Below, in pieces: positions 27,619 to 37,700 of a DNA stretch of 64,000 bases (positions are counted from its first letter, which is position 1; each line of letters starts with the position of its first letter). The notes beneath the pieces are model-generated. The model made no database searches, was not told the origin of the DNA, and saw nothing but the letters and a program-made list of their open reading frames with translations. The DNA comes from Vibrio gazogenes. GTDB lineage: Bacteria > Pseudomonadota > Gammaproteobacteria > Enterobacterales > Vibrionaceae. The position numbers were made by a program, and so were the translations under genes. The stretch spans positions 1,302,001 to 1,366,000 of the forward strand of contig NZ_CP092587.1 in NCBI RefSeq assembly GCF_023920225.1, in the 5' to 3' direction.

Positions 27619-28684
27619 ACTAACGAAAAATGATATTGAAGCATTGGAAATCGGTACTGCTATTTTGGGGACCGGAGGTGGTGGTAATCCGTATTACGGG
27701 AAGCTTCACGCGATTGCAGAAATGGAAAAAGGATCAAAAGTTAATCTGATTAGTTTAAGTGAATTAGATGATGATGCTCTGGTTATTTCGGTTGGTAACA
27801 TTGGTGCGCCGGCTGTCTCCATGGAAAAGATATGTGAGGGTAACGAAATTGTTCGTGCGATTCGCGCTATCGAAGAAGACATGGGTAAGAAAGTGGATGC
27901 CATTATCCCGGTAGAAATTGGTGGGGCGAACGGTCTTCGTCCAATCGCTATTGCAGCGATTACCGGGTTACCTCTGGTCGATGGTGACGGTATGGGCCGC
28001 GCTTTCCCGGAAATGCAGATGACCACATACAGTATTTATGGTCACTGTAGTGTACCTGCTGCTATGTCAGATGCACATGGTAATACGGTGATCTTCAAGA
28101 ATCTGGTTGATGAGTTCTGGTTGGAACGTTTAGCCCGCGCATGTGTTGTGCAAATGGGTGGCGGTGCCGGTATGGTTGAAGCGCCAATGAAAGGTAGCTT
28201 TGTTAAGAAATACGCTGTACCTGGCACTGTGACTCAGGCAACCAATCTTGGTTTGGCGGTGATGCGTTCACATGTCGAAAAAACCAATCCTATCGAAGAA
28301 ATCTGTGCCCATGAAAATGGCAAGGTGTTGTTTGAAGGTAAAATTGTCGATCTGGAAAGAAACATGGTTGCTGGTTTTACCCGCGGTAAAGTGAAGATGG
28401 AAGGTTCTGGTGGATTTGCTCAAAGCCAAGCCTGCATCGATATTCAAAATGAAAACTTGATCCTGAAAGTTAATGAGGCTGTTGTTTGTAGTGTACCTGA
28501 CCTGATTATCATCCTGGATATTGAAACTGGTCATGCGATTACGACCGAAATCTTACGATTCGGTCAAAAAGTCGCGGTGTTAGCGATTCCGTGTCACCCG
28601 TTGCTGCGTTCCGAAAAAGCTTTGAAGATCATCGGTCCAGCGGCGTTTGGATACCCGGAAATTCAATACGTACCATTTAACTAA
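27611..28684 (+). CDS. DUF917 family protein (S-methylthiohydantoin desulfurase-type domain)
   Basis: The 357-residue product starts MIELTKNDIEALEIGTAILG at ATG 27611 (GGAG RBS); the open frame upstream is not used. The Gly-rich loop GTGGGGNPYYG and the string PVEIGGANGLRPIAIAA mark PF06032/DUF917. As I recall, the Pfam name now refers to an S-methyl thiohydantoin desulfurase, which would fit work on a hydantoin-like ring, but most members are uncharacterised. Overlap with the HyuA-like gene implies coupled translation and probably a complex. No signal peptide, so it acts in the cytoplasm. Confidence 0.85.
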   Translation: MIELTKNDIEALEIGTAILGTGGGGNPYYGKLHAIAEMEKGSKVNLISLSELDDDALVISVGNIGAPAVSMEKICEGNEIVRAIRAIEEDMGKKVDAIIPVEIGGANGLRPIAIAAITGLPLVDGDGMGRAFPEMQMTTYSIYGHCSVPAAMSDAHGNTVIFKNLVDEFWLERLARACVVQMGGGAGMVEAPMKGSFVKKYAVPGTVTQATNLGLAVMRSHVEKTNPIEEICAHENGKVLFEGKIVDLERNMVAGFTRGKVKMEGSGGFAQSQACIDIQNENLILKVNEAVVCSVPDLIIILDIETGHAITTEILRFGQKVAVLAIPCHPLLRSEKALKIIGPAAFGYPEIQYVPFN

Positions 28685-28738
28685 GTTTTTTGGATAACTA
28701 AGGTCTTTTGACCTTTTACGATAAAGGAACTATCACAT

Positions 28739-30313
28739 ATGAAAACGACAATGGTTGCTGCGTTAACCGCAGCTGTACTTACCAGCAGTACCGCATTAGC
28801 AGAAAGCTATGATGATTTAACGGCGACAATGAACGTTATTCAGGTCGTCGGTAGTATTGACCCGGCAAAGGTGTCTGACTACACCGAATACATGATGGCA
28901 GTAAACTTGTACGATGGTTTAACGACGGCTGATACAACAGGTAAGATTGTTCCTCATCTCGCCAAAAGCTGGGATATTTCACCGAGTGGTAAAACATTTA
29001 CGTTCCATCTCGACGAAAATGCTAAATTTCAGGATGGCTCTCCGCTTGAAGCAAAAGATGTGGTTTATTCTACAAAGCGCATGTTAACGCTAAACCAGGG
29101 CCCGGCTGGCTTCTTCCAGCCCTACCTTGATGCTGATGGGGTAAAAGCCACGGATGCTCACACAGTCACATTCACGCTGAAGCAACCATCGTCTGCTTTT
29201 CTGGCAATGACGCCGATTCTGTTCATTATTAATTCAGACGTAGCTCGGGAGCATGCGGGTAAAAATAAATGGGCGGAAGAATACTTAGCTTCGAACACGG
29301 CAGGTACCGGTGCGTACGAATTGGGTGAATGGCAACGGGGTAGCCGCATTATTCTGGAACGCAACCATGACTACTTCAAAGGCTTTACTGGTCATCCACT
29401 TGAGAGAGTTCGTATCTTGATCACCAATGATGAATCAACCATCAAAGCGTTAGCAAACAAAGGTGAACTTGATTTAAGTAGCACTTATCAGGCGAATGAA
29501 ACTTTGTCAGCCATTGATAAGCTTAAAAATTATCATATCCAACAACTGAGTACAGCAAGTGGTTACTACGTTAAATTTAACAACCAGCTAGCACCGACAG
29601 ACGATGTCAATATCCGTAAGGCGATTGCTCTGGCAATTGATTACGACCTCATTAATGAAGATTTGCACCCGGGTGAACCGATGGCGGGTCCATTGGCATC
29701 ACTGTTTAAAGATTCGCACTTGGATACGCTTGTACCACCAAAACTGGATCTAGCGAAAGCAGCGGAGTACGTGAAAAAATCTAAATACGCAGGTCGCCCG
29801 ATTCCTATTACGTTAGGTTATGTCGCGGGGTCTGCTTATGAAGAAGAAATTGCTCTGATGATGCAGGCGAACTTACAGGCAATCGGCTTTAAACCAACGC
29901 TTCAGGCTGACCCTTGGAGCCGTATTACTGAAATCGCAGCTAAGCCAGAAACGACACCGAATGTAAACCAAATCTTCTTTGGTCCAACGTATTCGTCACC
30001 GCTTTCCGTGTTCTATAACCAGTACTCTTCGAAATCTGCAGGTTCTTGGGCGTCTATGTCATGGCTGAACGATCCAAAAGTTGACGACATGATTGATGCG
30101 GCGGGTACAGAGTTAAACGATGACAAACGTAATGCGATCTATAAAGATCTGCAAAAATACATCGTTGATAATCAGGTCGATACATTCCTTCAGACGACTT
30201 ATTACCGTATGGCGGTTAATAACTGTTTGAGCGATATGAAGTTCATTCCGATTCAGAGTTTCTACTACGATTTCTCTCACTTTAACTGGTTGTGTCGTCC
30301 GGCAGGTCGTTAA
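28739..30313 (+). CDS. ABC transporter periplasmic solute-binding protein, family 5
   Basis: This is the periplasmic receptor of the importer at 22413-26029. The 524-residue product has a Sec signal peptide with cleavage expected after ALA at residue 21. It shows the SBP-5 layout: NLYDGLTTADTTGKIVPHLA near 56, FTFHLDENAKFQDGSPLEAKDVVYS, and GTGAYELGEW near 190. Members bind peptides, nickel, opines or other amide compounds. It is unusual that the receptor gene comes after the enzyme genes rather than before the permeases. An AAAGGAA RBS precedes the ATG. Confidence 0.92.
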   Translation: MKTTMVAALTAAVLTSSTALAESYDDLTATMNVIQVVGSIDPAKVSDYTEYMMAVNLYDGLTTADTTGKIVPHLAKSWDISPSGKTFTFHLDENAKFQDGSPLEAKDVVYSTKRMLTLNQGPAGFFQPYLDADGVKATDAHTVTFTLKQPSSAFLAMTPILFIINSDVAREHAGKNKWAEEYLASNTAGTGAYELGEWQRGSRIILERNHDYFKGFTGHPLERVRILITNDESTIKALANKGELDLSSTYQANETLSAIDKLKNYHIQQLSTASGYYVKFNNQLAPTDDVNIRKAIALAIDYDLINEDLHPGEPMAGPLASLFKDSHLDTLVPPKLDLAKAAEYVKKSKYAGRPIPITLGYVAGSAYEEEIALMMQANLQAIGFKPTLQADPWSRITEIAAKPETTPNVNQIFFGPTYSSPLSVFYNQYSSKSAGSWASMSWLNDPKVDDMIDAAGTELNDDKRNAIYKDLQKYIVDNQVDTFLQTTYYRMAVNNCLSDMKFIPIQSFYYDFSHFNWLCRPAGR

Positions 30314-30322
30314 TACACCATC

Positions 30323-30350
30323 ATGCAGTGGAGGGAATCCTTCACTGCAT
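30323..30350 (+). other. intercistronic hairpin after the solute-binding protein gene
   Basis: ATGCAGTGGAGG and CCTTCACTGCAT pair over 12 bases (one G-U) around GAAT, with no T run after it. Hairpins of this kind after binding-protein genes often guard the upstream mRNA from decay and raise its level relative to the genes behind it. Confidence 0.55.
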
Positions 30351-30378
30351 TCCCCAGTGTCGTTTTAGGTAATTGATT

Positions 30379-31308
30379 ATGTCGTTAAAGCAAACTATGA
30401 CTGTGTTTGATTTGCTTGAAGATTCACAGGTAACAGGTCATGCTGTTGTCGCTCTGTTTGAGAACTTCGAGGGGGTCACTGCGACCACATACCCTGTCAA
30501 AGGGGATAAAGGCAGTACCGATATTGTGCGCATTGATATTCCGGGTACTAAAGGTAAAAAAGAGCAGGGTGATGCGCCGACGTTGGGTATTATTGGTCGA
30601 CTCGGTGGTATTGGTGCCCGACCGGCAAGAATCGGTATGGTATCAGACGCGGATGGCGCGGTTGCTGCGATTGCCTGTGCTTTAAAATTGGCAACCATGC
30701 GTCAGCGAGGTGACTGCTTAGCGGGGGATGTGGTGATTACGACGCATATTTGTCCTTTTGCTCCCGTTCGTCCGCATAAGCCCGTGGACTTTATGGATTC
30801 ACCGGTAACAACCGCCGAAATCTTACCTCATGAGGTGATTGACGAATGCGACGCATATCTGTCGATAGATACCACGAAAGGCAATCGTTATATCAACCAC
30901 AAAGGTTTTGCTATCTCACCAACAGTGATTGATGGCTATATTTTGCATCCGGCTGATGATCTGATTGAATTAATGGAATTTGTCACTGGTAAAAAAGCCG
31001 TGTGCTTTCCACTGTCGACCGCTGATATTACACCCTATTCGAATGGTCTTCATCATATTAACAGTATTATGCAACCGGCAACGGCAACGAATAAACCTCT
31101 GGTAGGTATTGCTATCACAACCGAAACCTCAATTCCGGGTTGTGGTACTGGTGTGAGCCATGAAACTGATATTGCTGTTGTCAACTCGTTCTGTATTGAA
31201 GTGGCTAAGGCTTATGGGCGTAATGAATGTTCTTTTTATAGCGAAGAACAGTTTGAAGGGCTGAAGAAACACTATGGCTCGATGAGTCACCTGGTTCGTG
31301 AAAGTTAA
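30379..31308 (+). CDS. DUF1177 family protein
   Basis: The 309-residue product from ATG 30379 belongs to the DUF1177 family; no function is proven that I know of. Seen are a Gly-rich stretch GIIGRLGGIGARPARIGMVS near residue 71, conserved His and Cys residues (VVITTHICPFAPVRPHKPVDF near 120-140), an acidic cluster (DECDAYLSIDTTKGNRYIN) and SIPGCGTGVSHETDI near 255. The spread of His, Asp and Glu would suit a metal-dependent hydrolase. Family members tend to occur with transporters and hydantoinase-like or DUF917 genes. It is the last gene of the run and ends 17 bases from the stop of the convergent regulator. Confidence 0.8.
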   Translation: MSLKQTMTVFDLLEDSQVTGHAVVALFENFEGVTATTYPVKGDKGSTDIVRIDIPGTKGKKEQGDAPTLGIIGRLGGIGARPARIGMVSDADGAVAAIACALKLATMRQRGDCLAGDVVITTHICPFAPVRPHKPVDFMDSPVTTAEILPHEVIDECDAYLSIDTTKGNRYINHKGFAISPTVIDGYILHPADDLIELMEFVTGKKAVCFPLSTADITPYSNGLHHINSIMQPATATNKPLVGIAITTETSIPGCGTGVSHETDIAVVNSFCIEVAKAYGRNECSFYSEEQFEGLKKHYGSMSHLVRES

Positions 31309-31325
31309 GCCTTTTATGGCATCCC

Positions 31326-33686
31326 TTAATGAATCCAACCCTTGGCATTTGCTAATTGAACTAAAGCCTGGCGGTTTTTCAAACCAAACTGCCTGAAGAT
31401 GTTCTTCAAATGAAATTTTACGGTACTTTCGGACAGTCCTGTGTATTGAGCAATTTGCTTATTCGAAAGACCTTCTGCTAAGCGCTGAATAATAAGCAGC
31501 TGCTTATTTGTCAACTCGGTGACATTGATTCGCCTGCCGCTGAGTTGACATTTTTCTTCCCAATGTAAAATCGCCTGCTCAAACTGAGTGTATTGAATCC
31601 GCTTTTTCTCATCCGCTTTTATTTTCTTCAGTATTGGATTCAGCCAATGCATTTCCAGTAGCAGTGGTAGCCACAAATTCAGCTTATACGCACGATAGAA
31701 CAGTGATAGCAGTTTGGTGGTCACGATCGAGGTATGACCGTTGTGCCATAACAGTTTGATTTCCTGTAGTGAATAACAGATATCTGACCAAGCTGTATCA
31801 TTTCGTTGATCCCAGTTTGTGTTTGGTGACTGGGGCGTTTTGTGGATGGCGATTAATCCAATATCGTTACGATAGTTAAGCCACTGATAAAACTCGGCAA
31901 ATGTGCCAATCACCGTCACGTTACCGTCATGGATTTGATTTAGTTTGGTCTGTGCTTCTACCCAGCGCTCCTGCTGTTGCAGAATAAGAATCAACAACAG
32001 GTTGAAATAGAGCGTTGCATGAGGGTCTGAAAATCGGATTTGATATTCATAATGAAGTTCATCAAGAAGCGAAACAGCCTGTTCAAAATCATAATTGATC
32101 AGTTGTGTTGCAATACCGAAAAAGTCGAATTGGGTGATAAATTCCGGCCAGACTTCCGAGTGTTTACGTAAGATAGACACTTTATTCCATGATTTTAGTG
32201 CCGGCGAGCTTTCACCACGCATGAGCGCTATCATGCCATCGACAAGATCGATGAAGTTGTGCTCAAAACTCAACGTGTGATAAAAGCTGATGCGCTTAAT
32301 ATGACGCTTTGCTGCCTGACTGTGTTCAGCGGCAACATCAATATAACCCATACGCAAGTTAATCCGTGCCAGATTGAAATGGCAGTAGAAGATGAGGTAT
32401 GGAATGTCATTTTTAATTGCGAGCTCCAATTCTTTACGCTGATATACCGCAGCCTGAAACCAGTCACCGAGGTTGCTATAGTGAATCGATACCATACCGT
32501 AGTAGTTCATAATCGCGTTTTCATCTGTGGACAGATGGAATTCGAGTTTATGTAACTTGTCGAGTTTAAAATCGTCGGAAGTTGCGGCGAAATAGGTATC
32601 GTATTTCGCTAGGATCAGGATGGCGATAGCTCGGTCTTGTTCGTGTCGATAGTACGGCTGCTTGAGCAATTGTAAGTTTTCGATAAAGCCACGCGCTTCT
32701 ACAAATTGCTGGTTTTTAAACAGATAAATTGTTTTTGCCCAGCATAGTGACAGCTCACTCTCAATGACTTCAACCGGGAATGCATCAAGAATTTGTTTTA
32801 ATTCAGAAAAACCATGATAGTACCCGTACATACCACTGCCACTTTGTTTGAACCAGTGTATGGCTAAGTCGATGTTTTGAGTATTGATAGCCGTTTGAAT
32901 AGCGATGTATATTTGACCGCTTTTATAGTGGTTTTTAGCCACGATTCGCATCGCTTCCTGATAAATTCGCGGATCGGCTCTGGCGATGCTTTCCAGTGTG
33001 TTTCTCAGATATGGAATGCCAAGGATATAGCGCTCATCTCTGTCCAGCTCAATGAGCGGAGCGAGGTTTTCAATATGCGCATTCTCAAGTGGGACCAGAT
33101 TTTTTTTGATACTGGCGCTAAAAGCCAGTGCGATCAAAAGTCGTTGTTCATGGTAAGACAGGCTTGGAAGAATTCTTGCCTGAATAAATTCCTGCAATGA
33201 TTCTTTGTATCGCTCGCTATCCAGTTCTTTCCAGTTAGCAACCAGTACCGGCCAACCTTTAGTTTGTAAATAAATATCGCTGTAATTATCCGGGTACAAC
33301 TGTGCGATTTCATGTTGAGAGAACAACAGCGAGTGTTGATCAATCAGGGTGATTTTTTTGTATAGCAGCGCTTCAGATATTAATTTGTTGTTGCCTATCC
33401 AGTTGGCACTAATAAATAAAGTCTGGTCTTTCGCTTCAAGCAGCGGACACATTTGTAACACCTGGTCCAGGTGCTGATAAAACGCTCTTCCTAGCGGGTC
33501 CCAAATTAAGTGACCACTCGGCTCGGTATCTTCAGGATTCGGGAGCGAGTTATAAATATCGCATTTCAGATAGTCAGAAAGTTGTTTTAATACCGTTGAT
33601 TTTCCGCTGCCCGCCATACCATTTAAAATGACAATCGGGGATTTTTGGGTCGTGATGAAATGCAGGAGGGAGAAGCGTTCAATCAT
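31326..33686 (-). CDS. large ATP-binding LuxR-family regulator (MalT-like)
   Basis: The 786-residue product has a P-loop at residues 23-31 (GMAGSGKST), a STAND-type ATPase part, a long helical TPR-like middle (about 250-700) and a C-terminal LuxR HTH (about 722-786: LTNKQLLIIQRLAEGLSNKQ, GLSESTVKFHLKNIFRQF). This is the LAL/MalT plan, in which an inducer binds the helical part and ATP-driven oligomers activate promoters with repeated sites. It is convergent with the transporter-hydantoinase run and very likely its activator. The repeats at 22296-22343 are the candidate sites. The inducer is unknown. Confidence 0.87.
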   Translation of the reverse strand: MIERFSLLHFITTQKSPIVILNGMAGSGKSTVLKQLSDYLKCDIYNSLPNPEDTEPSGHLIWDPLGRAFYQHLDQVLQMCPLLEAKDQTLFISANWIGNNKLISEALLYKKITLIDQHSLLFSQHEIAQLYPDNYSDIYLQTKGWPVLVANWKELDSERYKESLQEFIQARILPSLSYHEQRLLIALAFSASIKKNLVPLENAHIENLAPLIELDRDERYILGIPYLRNTLESIARADPRIYQEAMRIVAKNHYKSGQIYIAIQTAINTQNIDLAIHWFKQSGSGMYGYYHGFSELKQILDAFPVEVIESELSLCWAKTIYLFKNQQFVEARGFIENLQLLKQPYYRHEQDRAIAILILAKYDTYFAATSDDFKLDKLHKLEFHLSTDENAIMNYYGMVSIHYSNLGDWFQAAVYQRKELELAIKNDIPYLIFYCHFNLARINLRMGYIDVAAEHSQAAKRHIKRISFYHTLSFEHNFIDLVDGMIALMRGESSPALKSWNKVSILRKHSEVWPEFITQFDFFGIATQLINYDFEQAVSLLDELHYEYQIRFSDPHATLYFNLLLILILQQQERWVEAQTKLNQIHDGNVTVIGTFAEFYQWLNYRNDIGLIAIHKTPQSPNTNWDQRNDTAWSDICYSLQEIKLLWHNGHTSIVTTKLLSLFYRAYKLNLWLPLLLEMHWLNPILKKIKADEKKRIQYTQFEQAILHWEEKCQLSGRRINVTELTNKQLLIIQRLAEGLSNKQIAQYTGLSESTVKFHLKNIFRQFGLKNRQALVQLANAKGWIH

Positions 33687-33955
33687 AATGTTACAGTCAT
33701 GCTACGTTTTGTTCTCACGCTAACATAATGTTGGAGGAAAGCAACCGTTAACCATTGGTAGTAAAGGCAATTGACGGTTGTTGCGTATGAAAAAGTAGCT
33801 GATTTCGTGTTCAGCGCACAGCGGATGAAATTCACTATGCCACGACAACTTGACGCAGGTCTGATGAAGGTTGAAGGGAAAATTACCCGCTGAATAAGCG
33901 GGCAATTTTGATCGTGATGAACACCTCAAACCGTGTTTTACTCTTGATTATGTCG
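33687..33955. other. intergenic region between csiV and the LuxR gene
   Basis: This stretch holds the promoter of the LuxR-type gene. An imperfect inverted repeat CAACCGTTAA/TTGACGGTTG (33742-33780) could be an operator. A 69-residue open frame on the minus strand has no RBS or family features and is not called. No TACCCA hexamers like those at 22296-22343 were seen. Confidence 0.4.
33879..33909 (-). terminator. terminator after csiV
   Basis: On the minus strand AAAATTGCCCGCTTATTCAG begins a hairpin in which AAAATTGCCCGCT pairs with AGCGGGTAATTTT (one mismatch), loop TATTC. It lies 47 bases beyond the csiV stop and closes the plzB-mfd-csiV transcript. Confidence 0.7.
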
Positions 33956-34738
33956 CTACGATGGATCCGGCACTTTTCTGACCTGTAAAATAATGCCCAT
34001 CAGAGGATGATCGAAATAGAGGGTTTCACCACTGCGCATTCTGCGTTTTTGATCCAGTCGATACGACTTAAGAAAACGTTCTTCCGTGACCGTCGGAGAG
34101 ATCGATTGAAGGTGACCAAACTGGACATTGTCATCTGCGTCCGTGGTATTTTGTGAAAAATCAACCGGGGTTTCTTCAACGGCAATATCCCGAACACTCG
34201 GTTCTTTCAGATCCAACAGCGCATCCACGTAGAGATAATGTTGTACATACACCTGTAATTTTCCATCTAGCTCATAAAGGGGCTTCGGCACTGCTTTTTC
34301 AACCGTATCTTCAATTGGAGATTGTTGGGCAACTGTCGATGGTGTGATTTCACTGCCGTCCGGATGAAACTGAGATGAGTAATCTTTGCCGGCTAAAATA
34401 TGAAAAGTCGGGGCATCTGCTTTGCTTTCATCACCCTGACGCCAAGCCGTATGCAGCAATACTTGAAAGCCCGCATGATTTTTCAGGTTCTCTTCCTGCT
34501 TGTCCAACTTGTATTCTGAAGCCGGTAATAATGTGACACCTTTTTGGTTGAGATAGACCTGAGAACTCAGATCACCGGTATGTCGGTAATCTATCGGTGG
34601 AAGTACATTGGGCCATGTCTCATTGGTTTGTTCAGCATTCACGATGCGCTTAAAAATGATCACTTCAATGTCAAATTGGCGTTGTGCCCAAGAAGGCATG
34701 GCAATTAATAACATTAGCAGTGGGATCAGCTTATTCAT
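33956..34738 (-). CDS. csiV: peptidoglycan-binding protein CsiV
   Basis: In V. cholerae CsiV is a periplasmic protein that binds peptidoglycan, works with LpoA and is needed for PBP1a function. The 260-residue product from the ATG at 34738 (GGAG RBS) has a signal peptide (MNKLIPLLMLLIAMPSWAQ) and begins its mature part RQFDIEVIIFKR, the hallmark of this family (PF10972). The end has SYRLDQKRRMRSGETLYFDH-like strings followed by MGIILQVRKV. The open frame extends 13 codons further upstream with no RBS. It is downstream of mfd, as in V. cholerae. Confidence 0.9.
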   Translation of the reverse strand: MNKLIPLLMLLIAMPSWAQRQFDIEVIIFKRIVNAEQTNETWPNVLPPIDYRHTGDLSSQVYLNQKGVTLLPASEYKLDKQEENLKNHAGFQVLLHTAWRQGDESKADAPTFHILAGKDYSSQFHPDGSEITPSTVAQQSPIEDTVEKAVPKPLYELDGKLQVYVQHYLYVDALLDLKEPSVRDIAVEETPVDFSQNTTDADDNVQFGHLQSISPTVTEERFLKSYRLDQKRRMRSGETLYFDHPLMGIILQVRKVPDPS

Positions 34739-34792
34739 TATGACTCCATTACGACCTAGAAGGTGATTCTTCATCATGATTGCTCCCTGATA

Positions 34793-37700
34793 TCAGGAAG
34801 CCGGTAATATATTTTGCTGAAATTCATTCAGCATATCTCGGATAAAGCCCAGTCGCTGGCTTCGTTCTTCCAGCGGCAGGGTAAACTTAAACTTCGTTGG
34901 GCCATCCATTCCGTATTGTTTCGGTTGAGATTGCAAGAGTTGCACTAAATACGCGGGATTAATACTAGCATTAAGATCAAATTCAATGTAACCACCTTTA
35001 CTGTGTGCTTCAATTTTCTTAATGTTCAGTGCTGCGGCTTCCAATTTTAGTTTACTGATTTCTAACAGGTTGAGCGCTGCATCCGGCAGTTTGCCAAAGC
35101 GATCAATCAATTCTACTCGCAATTCATTCAGTTCGTCAGGATTCGACACGCTTGCGATCTGTTTATACATCGACAGGCGGGTATTGATATCCGGAATATA
35201 GTCATCGGGAAGCAGGGCCGGTAACCGGAGTTCCACTTCTGTTTGCGTCTTCAGTAAGTCGTCTAGGGAAGGTTCTTTACCGGATTTTAGCGCCTCTACA
35301 GCCTGCTCAAGCATTTCCATATAAAGTGTGAAACCGACGGACTGGATTTGTCCGCTCTGTTCTTCACCGAGTAGCTCGCCCGCGCCCCGGATTTCGAGGT
35401 CATGGGTCGCAAGCGTAAATCCGGCCCCCAGATCTTCAAGAGAAGCCAGTGCTTCCAACCGTTTGACGGCATCTTTGGTCATCGCTTTCGGATGTGGAGT
35501 CAACAAGTAAGCGTAGGCTTGGTGATGTGAACGCCCGACTCGTCCCCGTAACTGATGTAGTTGCGCGAGACCCAATGTGTCGGCCCGGTGCATAATGATC
35601 GTATTGGCGGTCGGTACATCAATACCCGTTTCAATGATGGTCGTGCAAACCAGCAGATTAAAACGCTGATGATAAAAATCGTTCATAATGCGTTCCAATT
35701 CACGTTCACGCATCTGACCATGTGCCACCGTAATCCGAGCTTCGGGAATTAGCTTCTCAAGATCGGCTGCGACTTTATCAATCGTTTCAACCTGATTATG
35801 CAGATAGTACACTTGCCCGCCACGCATGACCTCACGTAACACCGCTTCTCGGATAATCGTTTGATCACTTTGCCGGACAAATGTTTTAACGGCTAAGCGT
35901 CGTGCGGGTGGGGTAGCAATGATGGATAAATCTCGCATCCCGCTCATCGCCATATTCAACGTTCTGGGAATCGGTGTTGCCGTGAGCGTGAGGATATCAA
36001 CATCTGCCCGCATCGCCTTAACTTTCTCTTTCTGACGTACCCCGAAGCGGTGCTCTTCGTCAACAATCAACAGTCCGAGATCTTTAAATTTCAACTCGTT
36101 GGAGAGTAACTTATGGGTGCCGACTAAGATATCAATCTTGCCATCCGCCACGTCTTGCAGGATTTGTTTCTGTTCTTTGGCTGTTTTAAAACGCGATAGA
36201 ACTTCAACGCGAATGGGATGATTGGCGAAGCGGTCTCTGAAGTTTTCAAAATGTTGCTGCGCCAGCAAAGTTGTCGGAACCAAAACCGCGACCTGTTTGC
36301 TATTATCCGTACAGACAAAGGCAGCACGCATGGCAACTTCAGTCTTACCGAAACCGACATCACCGCAGATTAAGCGATCCATGGCTTTGTTTTGACACAT
36401 GTCTGAAAGAACTGCGTTGATCGCCATTGACTGATCATCCGTTTCTTCAAACGGGAAGCTGGCTTTGAACGTCGCATATTGTTCGCGATCCAAAGCGAAG
36501 ACATGGCCCGGTTTTAACTCTCGTTTAGCGTAGACATCCAGTAATTCGGCTGCGACGTCCCGGGCTTTCTCCGCTGCTTTGCGTCGCGCTTTGGTCCAGC
36601 TTTCCCCACCCAGTTTATGAATCGGGGCGTTTTCATCGGCACCACCGGAATAGCGGCTAATCAGATTCAGTGCTGAAACCGGGACATAAAGCTTGGCTTC
36701 TCCCTGATATTCCAGCGTGACATATTCTGTGGTAATACCACCCACTTCTAATGTCTGTAGCCCGATATAACGTCCGATACCATGATCAATATGAACCACG
36801 GGCTGACCGGGTTTGAGTTCAGCAAGATTGCGGATGACCGCATCACTATTGGTGACTCGTTTGTCTTTTTTACGCCGTTGAACAACCCGATCGCCAAGGA
36901 GGTCACTCTCACAAATCAAAGCAACCTGTTGTTCACGCAGAATAAATCCATGCTCAGCCGTTCCGAGAATCAACGCATATTTTTCATCACTCAGGCAAGC
37001 ATCCTGAAAAGACGGCAGTGTCGTCGGGCGTAATTTGATCCGTTGTAGCAGCTCGAGCAGCGCCTCGCGACGACCTTCCGATTCGACGGAGAATACAATT
37101 TGTCCCGTATGGGATTCAACAAACTGACGGAGTGCCGCCAGTGGTTCTTTATGCTGGTGCTGCGCTTTGATTTCCGGTAGCGGGGAGACTTGAAGATTGA
37201 ATCGACCCGCTTTTTCAGTGACAGGTTCACTATGAACCTGAAATTGCGAAAAAGGCTTCAGCATGGCAAAAAGTTGATCTTTTTGCAGCCAGAGTTCGGC
37301 GGGTTCAAGCAGTGGTCGCAATGGATCGACACGTCTTTGTTCATAACGCTCATGAACATCACTCAGAAAGCGATCAATCGATGGTTCAATGTCACCGACG
37401 ACAATCAGCTGAGTCTCTGCCGGTAAATAGTCGAAGAGCGTTTCGGTGTGATCGAAAAACAAGGGTTGCCAGTATTCAATGCCTGCCGGCCATATCCCTT
37501 TTGAGACCTGCATATAGACGGATTCAGGTTCTCTGGAGGCTTCAAAACGTTGACGAAATCGGCTCCGGAATGCTTCGATTGCACTGGCCGTCGTCGGAAA
37601 CTCGTGAGCCGGCAGGAGCCGAACTTCTTGAATTTCTTCTATCGAACGCTGATTTTCCGGATCAAAGGTTCGAATGGTATCAATCTCATCATCAAAAAAG

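Noticed and set aside
33720..33929. 69-residue minus-strand open frame upstream of the LuxR gene
   Set aside because: No RBS, it spans a predicted terminator hairpin, and has low-complexity basic and Pro-rich content.
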